DNA of 64,000 nt from Durusdinium trenchii (Eukaryota > Sar > Dinophyceae > Suessiales > Symbiodiniaceae), in the NCBI GenBank assembly GCA_963970005.1, contig CAXAMN010026472.1, forward strand, positions 516,282-580,281. The letters are read 5' to 3'. The position numbers and the translations under genes were made by a program. Under the pieces are notes generated by a model, which searched no databases, was not told the DNA's origin, and worked only from the letters and a program-made list of their open reading frames with translations. Within the stretch, counting starts at the first letter, position 1. Each line of letters opens with the position of its first letter. Of the stretch, positions 33,213 to 45,092 are shown in pieces.

Positions 33213-34193
33213 CTGCAAAAAGAGCGATAGAAATAAACCTCTACACTTCTTACTACCAGGTGCTTGCAACAGGGTACTTGGTCAAATCTAATTACTCCTG
33301 GGTTCTGGACCTACCCTAAGGCGTTCATTTTGTTGGTCATTCAAAACATTTCTCTGCCGTGTGTTTATGTATGTATATGTATTTTTGGGTTGCGTTGTTG
33401 CTCTCAAATTCTCAAATCGTGTCTTTGCCGCGCTCGATGTTCTTGGTGCGGACCAAAGGAAGCATCGAAGGCCGCTCAAGGCGGATATTCATGAATTTCA
33501 CCACATTGTGACCTTGTATAAGTATAACATTTGATCTTTGCTGCTGCAGGCCTGAGCTGCTTCAATGCTGCGGGGCTTTCCAAACGCAGCTGCAGCTTCC
33601 AGGCAAGCATGTCTAACTTCAGGGTGGCTTTCCTTGGATCATCTTGGACCCATGGCGATACGTTTGTGAGTTGGAATCCCCAAACAAGGGTCTAACAAGT
33701 CTAACAATGTCAAACAGGTTCCAGGTTATGAAATCGAATGTGTCGTCTGTATAATTCTGCTGTATACATATCTTTTGCTGGATCGCAGATCGCACTCTAC
33801 TGTAGCTGTTGTCAAAGTAATTCCATCTCCATCTTCTACGTCCACACCCTGTGGACCCCTCTTCTATGCCAAGCATCGAGCTCAGCAACTGCCGAAGCCC
33901 CTCTTGACCACGAAGCATCTGCCTCGGCTTGAGCTACACATCCAAATCCAGGGTTACTCAAAGGATGCACAGTGTTCGGACTGAAATTCAGAACAAGGAG
34001 AAGCCAGTCTCGGTGTAAATTTGGACTAAAGGAAGGTAAGCAAAATCCTAATCTGCTCACCTCTGCAGCAAGCTTTGTTGCTGATCTAAGACACGATCTA
34101 GGTGAAAGCCAGCTTGGAAGACTAGTTGTCCAACTTCCTCTGAAATCCTCTGAAGAAATAATAGAATTGGTCTTCTTCCACTTCCACACTTCT

Positions 34194-34685
34194 TCAGGAA
34201 ATGGTCCGGTCCCCGTCCCATCTGAAGCTGTATCCAGGTAGCATCGCAAGTCGCTCTAGGCGCAAGCGCTGCAAGGGCAACTCGTCGCCCTTAAGCATGT
34301 CCAGCAAGCGCATCAAATGACCGGCCTGGAGCATTCGTAAATAGTTGGAAACGGGCACATCAGCATTGCATTGGAGTATTAGCGCACGGGGAGGATTCTG
34401 GGATTGATGTGTTGATATATTTTGGTTGATGGTGGATCCGTGAAAAAGGAATGGAAGTGACAAATGGATGGAAAAGTCCTCAGACCTCCGCTCGCTTGTG
34501 GAGAACTTGTTCCAGCGGAATGGAGGCTGGTGGATGCAGTGTGTTTGGTGTCAAACCCCGCTCACTACCGAACCCTCGCGCACCAAATATATCCATTAAG
34601 GCTGTAGGCAGTGAGCTGGCTTGGTAGATCTCGAAAAACTCCAAAACAGCAGAAAGACGCGCAGGGAGTTGTACCGGCACTTAAT
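34194..34685 (-). CDS. Two-exon gene fragment, unknown protein
   Basis: Exon A (about 34685-34486) encodes about 66 residues (VQLPARLSAVLEFFEIYQAS to QVLHKRAE) and ends at GAG|GTCTGAGG in phase 0. Exon B (34397-34194) starts after ATCAATCCCAG in phase 0 and encodes 67 residues, rich in Leu and Arg (NYLRMLQAGHLMRLLDMLKG), ending in a stop. The join restores a continuous amphipathic helical protein. The family was not recognised. The left part of exon B also reads open in a second frame continuing to about 34050, so the true 3' end is uncertain, and upstream exons are missing. Confidence 0.4.
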
Positions 34686-35401
34686 GGACGCTCAGCACTT
34701 CCTCCCTTGAGGAGCCTCCGAATTTCTCAAGTTCTTCAGATCACGCTCCGCATCATCCTCGGATTGCCCAGGCCGGGGAGCAGTGGCATGGATCGGAACC
34801 TCTGAAACTGATGCAGAATATACCAGTATACCAGTATACAGTATACCCCTTTCACAAGAAAGAACTATGGTCAAATGAACCAACCGGGTTGCTGTTCAGG
34901 CAAGGTGACCTACTCAACTGGCCGTCTATCCAACGGGTCAGGTCGTTCGGAAATTTTTCTCTGATTGGGTAAATTGGATTCATCACCCTGCATGCTGCTA
35001 GTCTTATTCTGACAATGAACCAGGCAAGGCTTCGACTTATCTACAATCTCTGGATTGTTACCAAGGTTCCCCTTTGATTGCTCTTTTGGGTCCCCACATG
35101 CATGAAGGATGATGTGGCATCTCATGAACAAGCATCTGCGGCCCAATCCCCCTTCAAACCAAGTTCTGCCGTCATCAACGCTTGCTCCACAGCCTTGACC
35201 CAAGAGATCTGCTCGCAAAGCCAAATGCTCTGAGTGCAAAACCTGGAGAAGACTTCCGTTGAATGTGAAGAATAGTAGGGCACTGATGGCCCATTGAGGC
35301 CATAAGTGCTGGAGAACAAAAACGAACACACTTTGGTGGTGGATGCCAAACATGGATAACCTTGGCATGTGCTGGAAAAAGACATGAACCGCCTCAAACA
35401 C

Positions 35402-38225
35402 ATTCGGAAGCTAACTCTAAAGTCCTCTATATATATATATATGATTATATATATATATTGTTTACATGTTCAATACCCAAGGACATGAAACTTGGATTTC
35501 CAAAATGTTGAGCCTTCCAACTTGGCAATGGTCGAGAAGCCAAATGAAGAGAGCTGCGCCAAGAAATGTGATCCTGTACCACAATGATTGTTACGTGTAC
35601 ATCTAATAGTCATTCGTTGGTGACCCAGTCTTGAAGCGCTTTTGCTGGTTTGCTTTTTGGAAGCAACAAGGTATTTTCTTCAACCACTGTATGTGTATTA
35701 GAATAGGGAGGCCTCCCAGTTCGATCCCCTGCAAGGAATCCAGACCAGGGGTCACCTATGAAAATACACAGCTATGTTCTAGAAAATCTCTCCGATCTAA
35801 CAGTCACTGGCGAATTATTGGATCATCCGTTTCAGAAAGAGACAAAGAAGACTGCCTTGCCGTGCCCTTCTGGCAACCTTTATGGGTGATGTAGAGCATG
35901 GGACTGGTATGGATTGGTATTGTTGAAGTCTGGAGAACACCTAAAGGTTTGATAAACTTTGGTCCGGCCTCTGTGAGAGAATAGAGACACCGCCTATTGA
36001 TTCGTGGTCCGAAGGACTTGGCCAGGATCCACAGCGTTGTGAATGTTGATTGTATGTATGTGATTGCATTGTCTGTGCCATGTACTTTTCCAGGCAATTT
36101 GAACGTTGCGGGACTTGGTTGCCAAATGGTTTACCATGGTTTATTGGTTATCTCTATAATTTAAGTTCCCATGAAGTCGACGCTGCCTAAAAACAAATCC
36201 CTAGATTAATATGTATGCATGGCTGTGGGTCAAAATACGGAGGCCGTTTCACTCTGGTAGTTTGACCTCCCCAGCAATCTATTCTGTTCATTTTCTGTGG
36301 TCAACCAGGGTTCCCGCATTTTGACCCACAGCGATATATATATATATATATTGCTTTTTGTAAATAAATTACACAGTGCAAACCCTTTACAGTGCAAATG
36401 TGACCTTCCGGCCACCTTTCCCCCTTACCCTCCTCAGTTTACCTCAGTTCCTCATGTTTCCCTGCGCCCTCGGCCCGGGCGCCTGGCGTCCTGAGCCCAG
36501 TCCAAGCGATCGAAGCCCTCCTGCGTCACACGGCAGGTCACTGCCGTCGCCCGCGGCGCCCCGTCGCCGTCGCCCGAGGCCGGCCGGGCCGCGGGGCGCA
36601 CCGTCTCACGGTGCCTGAGAGGGAGAGGAGAAGCCTCGAGGGTGGGAAGATGTTGGATGTGCTCAGATGTACTTATATATAATATATTATATATATATAT
36701 AGTAACATAGTAATTAGTTGGTTGGCAGATTAGGTAGTTGGTGGAAAAGGCATGAAAAGGCGATGTTGAACCACACTTTCAAAGTTTCAGGCCATGCTCG
36801 AAGCAGCTTGAGATTGCCAAACCTCTGGGATTTGGCTGAGCCGCATCGTGGCCCTCGCAAGCTGGCTGCGGATTGCCTTGGACATGGCATCCTGGCAAGA
36901 CACAAACACAAAACCACTCGCAGGATCGTCCAACCCAAGATTCGAGCGTGGTGGCCACAAAATAAATATCCTTGCGATACCATCAATTTCCTGCGTTGAA
37001 GCTTTCCATCCAGGACACCCAGGCCCATTGATCTTCAGTTACGAATATCGGCAAGTTGACCACGAGCGCGAGCGCAAGACCGTGCCTGGACCAGCAACAC
37101 CAACGTTTCGATACGCGTCCTTGGAAGCATAGTTCAGCAAATGGAGGCGGACTCTGAAGAAGCCAAACAGCGTATGCAAGGAGGAGTCCAGCTAATGTCT
37201 ATCGAGAACGACTATGACTACAAGTTTGCACTGCTTAGACAACAGTTCCTGTCCATTCTTGAAACTAATGGACAACAAAGTCTAAGTAAACGGAAGAAAT
37301 GAAACGATCTAGTCTCCCAACACAATGAATGGCAGGGATCACATGCAATTGTGCAGGGCGCTGTGCTGTGAAGGACTCAAAACTTGAATAGAACTGTGAA
37401 ATGCCTTTCGGATAGGGCTCATACTCGGCATGTGAGCAGCAAACATTGGATGAAATCCACTAAGTGAGTGGCTTGCCCGGCGACGTTCACTCCCCGTTAC
37501 CACACTCCCTTCTGGAAACTGCATGAAATGCGTTTGCTTCCGAAAGAGCTTTTCTTTTGTTGAGACATATTGATAACGAGTCCAAACTCACTCGTCTTCC
37601 GATCGGCAAACATGTTCCAAACACCAAGATAGTCTTGGCTGTTGTGAACTTCACCCCAACCACAAACCAGGACCTACCACAAGCATCGCCACACCACCAT
37701 CGCGCCAGTCACAACAAGGGTCAACATCTTCAATCGGCCAAAGGAAACCACCTGAGCCAGCACATGACTCCCGGAAGCTGGTTTAATCGGCGGATCGAGG
37801 GATCGGTATCTTTGGGTAGAAACAGGTAGAAGGTGCCAGGCGCAGTGAAAACTAACATAAGAGTCATCATTGTAAGCAAATCCTTGACCAAATGGAACCA
37901 GGTCTTAATATGTTTTGTTGTTTTGTAGTTTTCTCTGTGGATCTGGGGATGGTCAGCTGATGTCAGGCGATAAACACCACTCTGCACATTTCTCTACAAC
38001 ATGCCGTTTGAGCCAAGTAAAGAAACAACATTGACAGCTGTGTGCGCTGGTTGTAAGGACATGGGTTTGAACTTGCAACAGACTGTGAATGTAGCGTATG
38101 GGAAGCTTTCGATTCAAGAATAATTTCTGAAAGCGGAGAATGGCTCACTGTGTAGCGTAGACAAATAGCTGTAATTGTTTAAACAAAGTATGGAGGCATC
38201 GGCCGTGGCTGGATCTTTTTCACAC
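35402..38225. other. Spacer, nothing convincing
   Basis: TA microsatellites near 35430, 36335 and 36675, and a GC-rich patch at 36460-36620 without splice partners. Open frames here are short and mutually overlapping. Confidence 0.5.
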
Positions 38226-38470
38226 CTGAATGGGTTCTGCAGCGTTGATATCAAGAGACAATCCACATTCCTCAAGACTGACCCAGGTATACCCAGGTGA
38301 AGAATCCTTGCGGCCACAGGATCCTCCAAATTGGGATCCTTTTGCTCGAGCCATGTGGAACCCACCTTGTTCAACCTCCCATCCCCTGGCCTCGTTCTCC
38401 CAGGAGCGCATGCCGCATAAGGTCTCATCCAAACCCGGGCGGGTGGCCAAGAGTTCGATGCCATCAAAGC
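38226..38470 (-). CDS. Probable exon(s), unknown protein
   Basis: A coding-like block from an acceptor CTCTCCCTACGAG to a donor CCATTCAG|GTGTGA on the minus strand. It encodes residues such as GFDGIELLATRPGLDETLCG and GYTWVSLEECGLSLDINAAE. A candidate internal donor, GAACAAG|GTGGG, could split it, though both sides read on in one frame. The end at 38226 is phase 0. No domain is recognised, and no neighbouring exon was assembled. Confidence 0.4.
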
Positions 38471-39655
38471 CTCGTAGGGAGAGCAAGGAGAACGTGCAAA
38501 CGGGAAGTAAGGGAGTTCGGAAGGCGCTTTCGGGCGGCTCTCTTTCGCATTGCCAAGATGGGCGGTTTCTAGTGTGCAAAAACAACAGAGCTCAGTACAT
38601 TCCAAAACTCATCTGGGCGACTCACCCAGAAACAAGGTGACAAAGGAACCCCTTTTGACCACGGTTGGGGAACCGCCATCACTTGACTCCTACACGTGGC
38701 ACAGGGGAACTGCGATGGCTCGATCCATTAGCTTCACTTGGTGTTTTATCATCACCCAGCGATAGTGATAAGCGTAGTGGGAAGCAGCGGCATTGGCTTC
38801 AAGTATTCAACATGCCTCTGAAAGGGCACACGCTCAACCTATGCACAGGCATTGTGTCAAACAATCATTCCAAGACTGTCAAATAGGCACTTGAGTCAAG
38901 AAGTGTTAAACATCAAGCAGTATGGTAACATGTCCCATGAACGTAACATATAAATATCTGGACTTAGATACTACTAGAAAGGGACACTCATCAGTACTCA
39001 GACCTGACAAGACCTGACCTACTTGTCAAGGCTATGGTAAATATATTATCATTGCCTGAACAGTTCATGGATGTTCAGGCGATCTTAGCAAGCCCAGATT
39101 AAGGAGATGTTTCAGATTACCAATGCAACATCAACGTTGTCCGTATTCGTTTAGTTGCCCAACTTAGTGACTGGCAAATTATCACAACCAAATCAAAGCC
39201 TGCAACAATTCGTCGACACTCTTCGCCGAGGACGAGGCATTTGTGGATCGCCAAAGACATGAAGCAGTTGTCGTTCATCAGTGTCGCATGGCCTCGTCAC
39301 TCGGTTTCATAAAGCAAAACCACTGCGTTGCTCCCTTCCGACACGAGAAGGGCCCCTTTTCGCATGGAAAAAAAACCGTTTGATGCAGCTTGTATCTTGG
39401 CGGTTTGGCAGTGCCGGTTCGCCGGTTCCTTCAATAGTTCCTTCTGTATATATTTATATTATATTGTAGTACTATATTATATTATATTATGTTATATTAT
39501 ATTATATATAACCGTATAATATAACTCCGTTGCCAGATTGACTTTGGTTGAGCACATCTCCACAATGAAGGCTTGGCTGGCTGGCTTCAAGATTTTTCAC
39601 CCATTGAATCGCTACTCACTCATAAAAATAGACACCAACGTCAGAAGAATGGGAC

Positions 39656-39878
39656 CTGAGATTCTTGGTTATTCCACGCACTCTGTAGATAATTCCAAGT
39701 AGAGGCCCACATGATTGATGCCAAAGGTCTGCCGGCTTTCTCTTCCAGTGGTTCGCCATTTGCATCCACGATAAGCTTGTCGTTGGCTTGGCGCATGAGC
39801 TCCTAAGGGATGATCGCGCCACATTTTGGATGATTGAGCCCCAGGGGCACATGCCGTTCGCCGTAGTACTTCTTCAGA
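39656..39878 (-). pseudogene. Exon-like block with an in-frame stop
   Basis: The minus strand reads protein-like sequence (KKYYGERHVPLGLNHPKCG, then a TAG, then ELMRQANDKLIVDANGEPLE and about 30 more residues) ending at a donor AATCTCAG|GTCCC. The TAG near 39802 interrupts an otherwise convincing exon, suggesting a decayed gene copy. Family unknown. Confidence 0.35.
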
Positions 39879-40313
39879 TTTTTCAGTGATCCAAAAATAC
39901 AATAACTGAATAGAGCTTATTATACTAAGGAACACGTGACCCACTGGCTATCAATCATGGCATCCGGGATCCCCTAGTTGATCATCCCACAAATTCACGA
40001 AGTCAGAGTGGAAGCAGCCACAAATATCAATCGATGTCATTGGTGTTGAAGGCTTTTTTGGAGCGTCTAGTTTTGACCCACATGTCTGTGATGGAATGGC
40101 TGTTGCCCAGCTGCTGGCTGTTGTGCTGCTGTAGACGCTAGTAGCCAATCAGCTGTTCTGTCTGCCCTGACATTGCGTTGACCAGTAGGACTCGGACTGT
40201 AAAGAAGGAATGCTCTCTCACTCTCTATCTATATACAGTATATATATATATATCACTCTCGTTTGTTTTCCGCTGTTGCAAAAGTGCCCATGCCCTGATG
40301 TTCAGGGCAGAGG

Positions 40314-40323
40314 NNNNNNNNNN
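40314..40323. other. Assembly gap (10 N)
   Basis: Ten N bases close to the 3' side of the DIRS-like element. The terminal structure of that element may be partly lost here. Confidence 0.99.
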
Positions 40324-40353
40324 CAACACACGCTTTCAACTCAATGTTCAAAG

Positions 40354-41004
40354 TCAACTCACCAAGCTTTTCCACTCACAACTTCCTGCGTTGCAGACTG
40401 TCTCATGCAGTTGCTGAGGAAACAGAGCGCTGAGAACAACTTCGAGGTGGCTCTCCAACAAAGCAATGCGACGCTTTGCTCGATCAGAAAGACTGAACAG
40501 GAAAAGTTGGGCGCCGACCTCTTGGATGTAGAATTCCAAGGTTCGAAGACGGGCCCATCTGCCTTTCCACTGTATGGGAGAAATGCTGGTATCCTTCAGA
40601 TACTCGTGTGTAGCTCCGGAACCTCTGAGGGCCCCGGGGGTTGCGCCTTTGTCCAACTGTCTTCGAGGTATCTCCAACTTGTCAAGGACAGCGTTCCATT
40701 GTCTCCTGAAGACTGCTGTAGATGCTGGGAAGATGCGCTCCTCCAAAGGTAGTGAACCAACCAAGATCCTGAGTAAGAACACTAAAGAAAGATCGTCGAT
40801 CCTCACATGTTGACGTCTGGCAAATCTGGCAGTTTTAGGATTCTTGATGAACACGTACAAGAACCGTTGTTCCGCCAACATTGCATCTTCAGGAAACACA
40901 AGGTCACTTCGCTGTGAGACCAAAAACTCGTTGGGATGCATCATCCCTCCAAAACCGAGAGTGACAGCACAAACAAAGTGCTGACAAAGGATTGCTTTCA
41001 CCAC
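40354..41004 (-). pseudogene. Tyrosine recombinase of the DIRS-like element
   Basis: A 216-residue C-terminal recombinase. The expected second catalytic Arg is R127 in LRGSGATHEY, followed by KGRW (147-150) and the nucleophile Y159 in TLEFYIQE. At the position of the first catalytic Arg (usually LRP.E) the sequence reads MMHPNE, so Arg is replaced by His, which should disable cleavage. The N-terminal part continues in a different frame in the preceding segment (40998-41588), showing a frameshift near 41000. Confidence 0.75.
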
Positions 41005-41588
41005 GGGTCCTGAAAGTACGGCTCTACATTGACCAGGTTCTTCAAGCTGCCATGTGTAATCATGTAATCAACCTGCCAAGCACCGGCCAGCTGACGTCGA
41101 AAATCAGGCCTCAACTGCTGAATGGCTGCGATGGTATAGACCAATAAATACCTGGGCTTTCCCTCGCGAAAAAGCGTGAGGCCATAGCCTCGTAAGGCAA
41201 GATTCGCCACTTCAGCCGAGGACAACGCTGTCGCAAGAGTGATACCTGCCTGAACCTTGCACCGCTCCTCAAACAACTCAAGGCATCTCTGCATGCGCTG
41301 ACTGGTCGCCTGTGACAGCCCGCCCAGCAAGTTCAGTTCACCGCGAGGCGTATACCTAACATCCTTAGTGTCATGCCTTGACGGTCCTGGATGCCTTTCG
41401 ACGTCACCAGCAATCAAGAGCAACAGTCTGTACCAACGACCGACTGGTCTGCTCCAGCGTGCAGCTTCTAACATGCGATCAAACAACTTGAAATCACCTG
41501 CTCTAAAAGCTACCAGCCACTCAGGTTCAGGTTTTGAAGGTCCGGGCGCTGGGCAATCTCTTGATTGCCCATCCGCGAGGAACCGCAA
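40998..41588 (-). pseudogene. DIRS-like element segment: 2A-like motif and recombinase N-terminus
   Basis: A 196-codon segment. Residues 55-69 read LLLLIAGDVERHPGP, which matches the 2A ribosome-skipping consensus D(V/I)ExNPGP except His for Asn, with the usual hydrophobic run just before it. What follows (SRHDTKDVRYTPRGELNLL) begins the recombinase N-terminal domain. Frameshifts occur on both sides. The position suggests the 2A motif separates the RT-RNase H-methyltransferase part from the recombinase. Confidence 0.65.
41382..41426 (-). other. 2A-like ribosome-skipping motif
   Basis: Encodes LLLLIAGDVERHPGP. In active 2A peptides the chain breaks between the final Gly and Pro of NPGP. The Asn-to-His change may lower or abolish activity in this copy. 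Confidence 0.55.
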
Positions 41589-42794
41589 TGCAAGGCCCCC
41601 GGATAGAGGGCACTACCCAAAATGTAACCAAGACTGGACCGAAGGATACGACTCAATGCTTTGGAACTGCTCCTACCCTTTGCAGCAGCCCCCATAGTGA
41701 CGCGGCTGTCCAAAAAAGCAGCCAGTCTAGATCGAAAATGGGTCTTTGCACAATGCTTCAACCAGGACTTGTAAACCCTGCACTCCAAGCAATTAATGTG
41801 ACCGTTTTTCCGGAATTTGTATCGGAAAAGCTCTGTAAATTCAACACTTTCACAAATGTCCTGAACCCACTCAGGGTCTTCGAACCAAGCACGAACCGAC
41901 GTGTCCCGACAACTGCCAAGAGACTCAGCCTGATCTTGCACAAGATCCTGACGGAACGCATAGTCTGTCGACTTGTGAGCCAGTGAACTTCCTGCAGCCA
42001 TTACCTCGCACAAGGGGAGGGGGTAGGATGCTGAAAACCGACTGACTGGCTCGCCGCTCGTGACCGTAAACACTCATTGTGTTTGGACGACAACGCTGGT
42101 TGAACAAGGCAATAGCCGCCCGAGTGAAAGAACCTTGAACTGTGAAGCGCTGGCCTTTGTATGGACATTTGCACTGAGCTTCCAAGGACAAATACCAATT
42201 CTTATTATGAAGCCACTTGCTTGCCTTTTGAAACCCTGAACCATGGCCACAGAAACAAAACTTTGTGACGTGACACCCCATGCTCGAAAGGACCTGAAAG
42301 ATGTGAAGATGAAACATCACGGAACCTCCAGGTTGTTCACAAGAGATGAAACAGCCAGAACGGAATGCAAGCATGAGCAAAAACCCCGTACGAACAGCCA
42401 ACATAGTCTGCTCCTTTGTGATGGGATCATTTGGTGAGAACCCTGCAGGACAACTCTTCGATCGGAGACGAGGACGCCTTAGCGTTCCGAATGACCAGCA
42501 GGGAGGCCCTGCGTGCCACTCTCTTATGGCCCCAGCGTTTGCAAGACTCGCGAGCGTCCGAAAAGTGTCGTCGTTTGACAAATCCCCGTATGAATTGCCT
42601 GCTGATGATCTCTCCACGCCTGGATGCACCCGAAGGCCAACCGCAGCATGCGCAGCGGACCAATTGCCGACTCCTGTGAACAATCCGATGCAATCGTACG
42701 CAACAGTCGCATCTTTCAAAGTTCGAGTCATCCTTTCAGGACCTGGAGGAAAGGGCATCTGAGCTGTTGTTGTTTCCTCACTGTGGCCAAACAA
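41510..42794 (-). pseudogene. C5-methyltransferase-like domain of the DIRS-like element
   Basis: Numbered from 42794: motif I is IGLFTGVGNWSAA at about 36-48 (SAM binding), motif IV is GPPCWSFG at 96-103 with the Pro-Cys of the catalytic loop, and motif VI appears as CEQPGG around 152-157 (ENV/ENP in active enzymes, here EQP). The domain starts in one frame and ends near 42075; a second frame (42073-41510) continues with a Cys/Lys-rich linker (CLECRVYKSWLKHC). The RT frame upstream is shifted again. DIRS elements are known to carry a methyltransferase domain, and here it is of C5-cytosine type. The order and motif spacing are convincing, but the copy is broken. Confidence 0.7.
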
Positions 42795-44200
42795 TTCTTC
42801 ATGCTCCAGCCCAACTCATGTAGGATCATACCTGGACCTTGCTGCAAACGAGTGTAGAAGCCTCTTTGCTCTGTGTGCCTCCAAAGTTCGCTCACTGCTT
42901 GTTGTGGAAATGCAGCTCTGCAGATAGCGCCGCCGAAAGGTGAAGCGTCCATCATGAACACTGAAGGCACTGCTGAAGCTCTCAAATCTGTTTGCATTGT
43001 AGGTGCCAAAACACAGAGAAGTACCAGTTCATTAATAGCCTGCTTGGATAATCTGAAAACAATGTTTCCGTCGAGGTTACTGCCTTCAGGATAGACCTGG
43101 TCCATGACTGCAAATACTGGGCGACGGAATAAACAAACATGGGTCCAGCAACCAATCAATGCTTGAAGAAGTTTCCTAGCGGCGACCCCCTTGTAAACAA
43201 TGATTGCTGCGATGTACGCCAAAACGGCAATTCTTGTCCTGGGAGCCGACACTTTACCTTCAACCCCATGAATTTCAGCTCCGAGCACGATCGCTTCCGA
43301 CACCTGCCGTTGCCTCTTCCCGGGATGAGCTGTCAGTCGAACATGAGCATATGCAGCTTCTGACTTTGCAAACACCTCTACGTCTCTAGTGGACTGGTCC
43401 GCCAGGGAGTGGTTGAAAGGGACCCTCTGGATGCCAATGTGATCGTCGATAGTCAACATCTCATAGAAGGGTCCACGCGGGCAAGGGACACGGTATTGAA
43501 GGGTCTCTGTTGTCAACATACATCCTGCTAGGCTTCTCAACAAGTTGATACGCGATTGCTGTGCGATTTCCACCGCCAATGCGTCCCCCATTTCTAGGGT
43601 CCCCAGGCAAACATAACAATCTTCGTGAATCAACCGTGGATCGAAACAAGACAAGTGTTGAAGCTCATGTCCCTTAAAAACCACACCAATTGCGTTCCGT
43701 TTGGCTCTAGCAGAACTAACTTCAAATGTGTAGTAAAACTCACAAAGGTCGTCCGACGACAAACGAAGTTGTTCGTCCTGCCCCAATTGAATCTGTCCAA
43801 TTAAGTAGCCAGGTGCTATAGTCTTGGTGAAGTTCGAATACCCAAAACTTCGTGAATTGATCACTGTCGGATTGAGTATGAGCCGACCCCAAGTGTCATC
43901 TTTCGGAACTGTGAAGAGGCCAACTGCTTCCATTGGGGCAACTGCCGAGCACGCCGCCACCTTGCAAGCATTCAGCTTGTCCCACTTTTCCGCAAGCTTA
44001 AGGATCTCTGAACGTTCGCCATGCACCACAGCCTTTGGTCTGTGCGGCCATTGGTGCTTGGGGCGACGAAGAACTTCTGGATTCTTGAAAGCTGCTCTGA
44101 CCACGGGGTCCGACAAAAAGGGAACTGGGTCAAATGTCGGTGCTAGTTTCCACTTGATGCGATCAGCTTGAACTGGCGTAGAAATGAATCCATCGGAACC
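42728..44200 (-). pseudogene. Reverse transcriptase and RNase H of the DIRS-like element
   Basis: The main frame from 44116 gives 462 codons. It contains GLFTVPKDDTWGRLILNPT (RT fingers), the catalytic region MLTIDDHIGI at about residue 220 (IDDH where YxDD-type residues are expected) and an RNase H-like block beginning VFMMDASPFGGA near 389. The preceding bases (about 44116-44165) continue in frame as IKWKLAPTFDPVPFLSDP, but the protein upstream of that lies in another frame. Both catalytic Asp pairs remain, although frameshifts at each end make this copy non-functional. Confidence 0.75.
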
Positions 44201-44204
44201 CGAG

Positions 44205-44933
44205 TCACAGGCTTGACAGGTACACCGCCACTGTCATTGGAAGGCTCTGGCTCAGGCCGGGGGTGTTTCCTATATCTTTTTTGGGATTGGAGTACGAATC
44301 GAATTGGGAATGCAAAATGCTCAAAAAACTATCCAAGTCCCCAAAACTCAAAGACTTAGAGGCTTCAGGCAAATTAAAAGCAAGCAAACTTAATTTGTTC
44401 AACTTCTCACCGGCTCGGCCAAGGCTCTCCTGGTTGACAGTTCCAGCCTTCAACAAAAAGGCCACTAACTCATCAAGATGCTCCAGCATGTCGGCCTGAC
44501 GCTGGCTCATAGGAAACCCAACACGTGCGTGAACCGGAGGTTTCATGACATGGCCAAGAGTCAGCCAGTTCAAGGCGATCACCAGCTTCTGCACGGCCTG
44601 AGCTCTGAGGCGCAAGAATCTGTGCCTTCTCCTGCGCTTGGGTGACAAGGAACTGAGCTCTGTCCATCGACCCCACACCTGAGGGGGACAGGGCCACATG
44701 TCGGACCTGGAAGTGAAAGGTCCGTCAGCATCGCGGACTGGGATGAGGCTAGCTCGCATGAAGGGTGCAAGTCCACCTCGTTGAGATGCCACCATCAAGG
44801 CGGTCAAGAAAAACTCTGTGCATTGTGCATTGAATTTGATCTGGCAGCTGAGAGGTTTTGCCCTGCTTTGCAAAATCGGGCTGAACTTCATCGTCATCTC
44901 CCAACCCACCAGACTTTGGGTTGCGGCCTCCAT
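44205..44933 (-). pseudogene. DIRS-like element segment upstream of RT
   Basis: A 242-codon open segment with basic stretches (SPKRRRRHRFLRLRAQAVQK) and a helical, Leu-rich second half. It resembles the linker domain between Gag and RT of such elements rather than a known enzyme. It ends by frameshift just before the RT. Confidence 0.55.
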
Positions 44934-45092
44934 CAGGCGCCATCAATCAGGCCCCAAAGCCTCAGCAGGCAGCAGATCCAGCCCAGCCCCCCGACCGCAG
45001 GTGGCAAGAGGGAGACAATCCCTTCGCCCTGAGGTAGAAGAACGCAGCAAAGGAGCTGAGGCACTGCTCTGGAGCTGGAGGCACCGAGGGCC

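Larger units (their letters stand above)
27206..34190. other. Spacer with isolated exon candidates
   Basis: Mostly AT-rich spacer with TA and TC microsatellites. Coding-like stretches occur on the minus strand around 28740-28905, 30180-30370, 30710-30990, 31040-31430 and 33101-33212. Only the first and last have acceptor sites good enough to list separately. None could be assembled into a gene. Confidence 0.4.
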
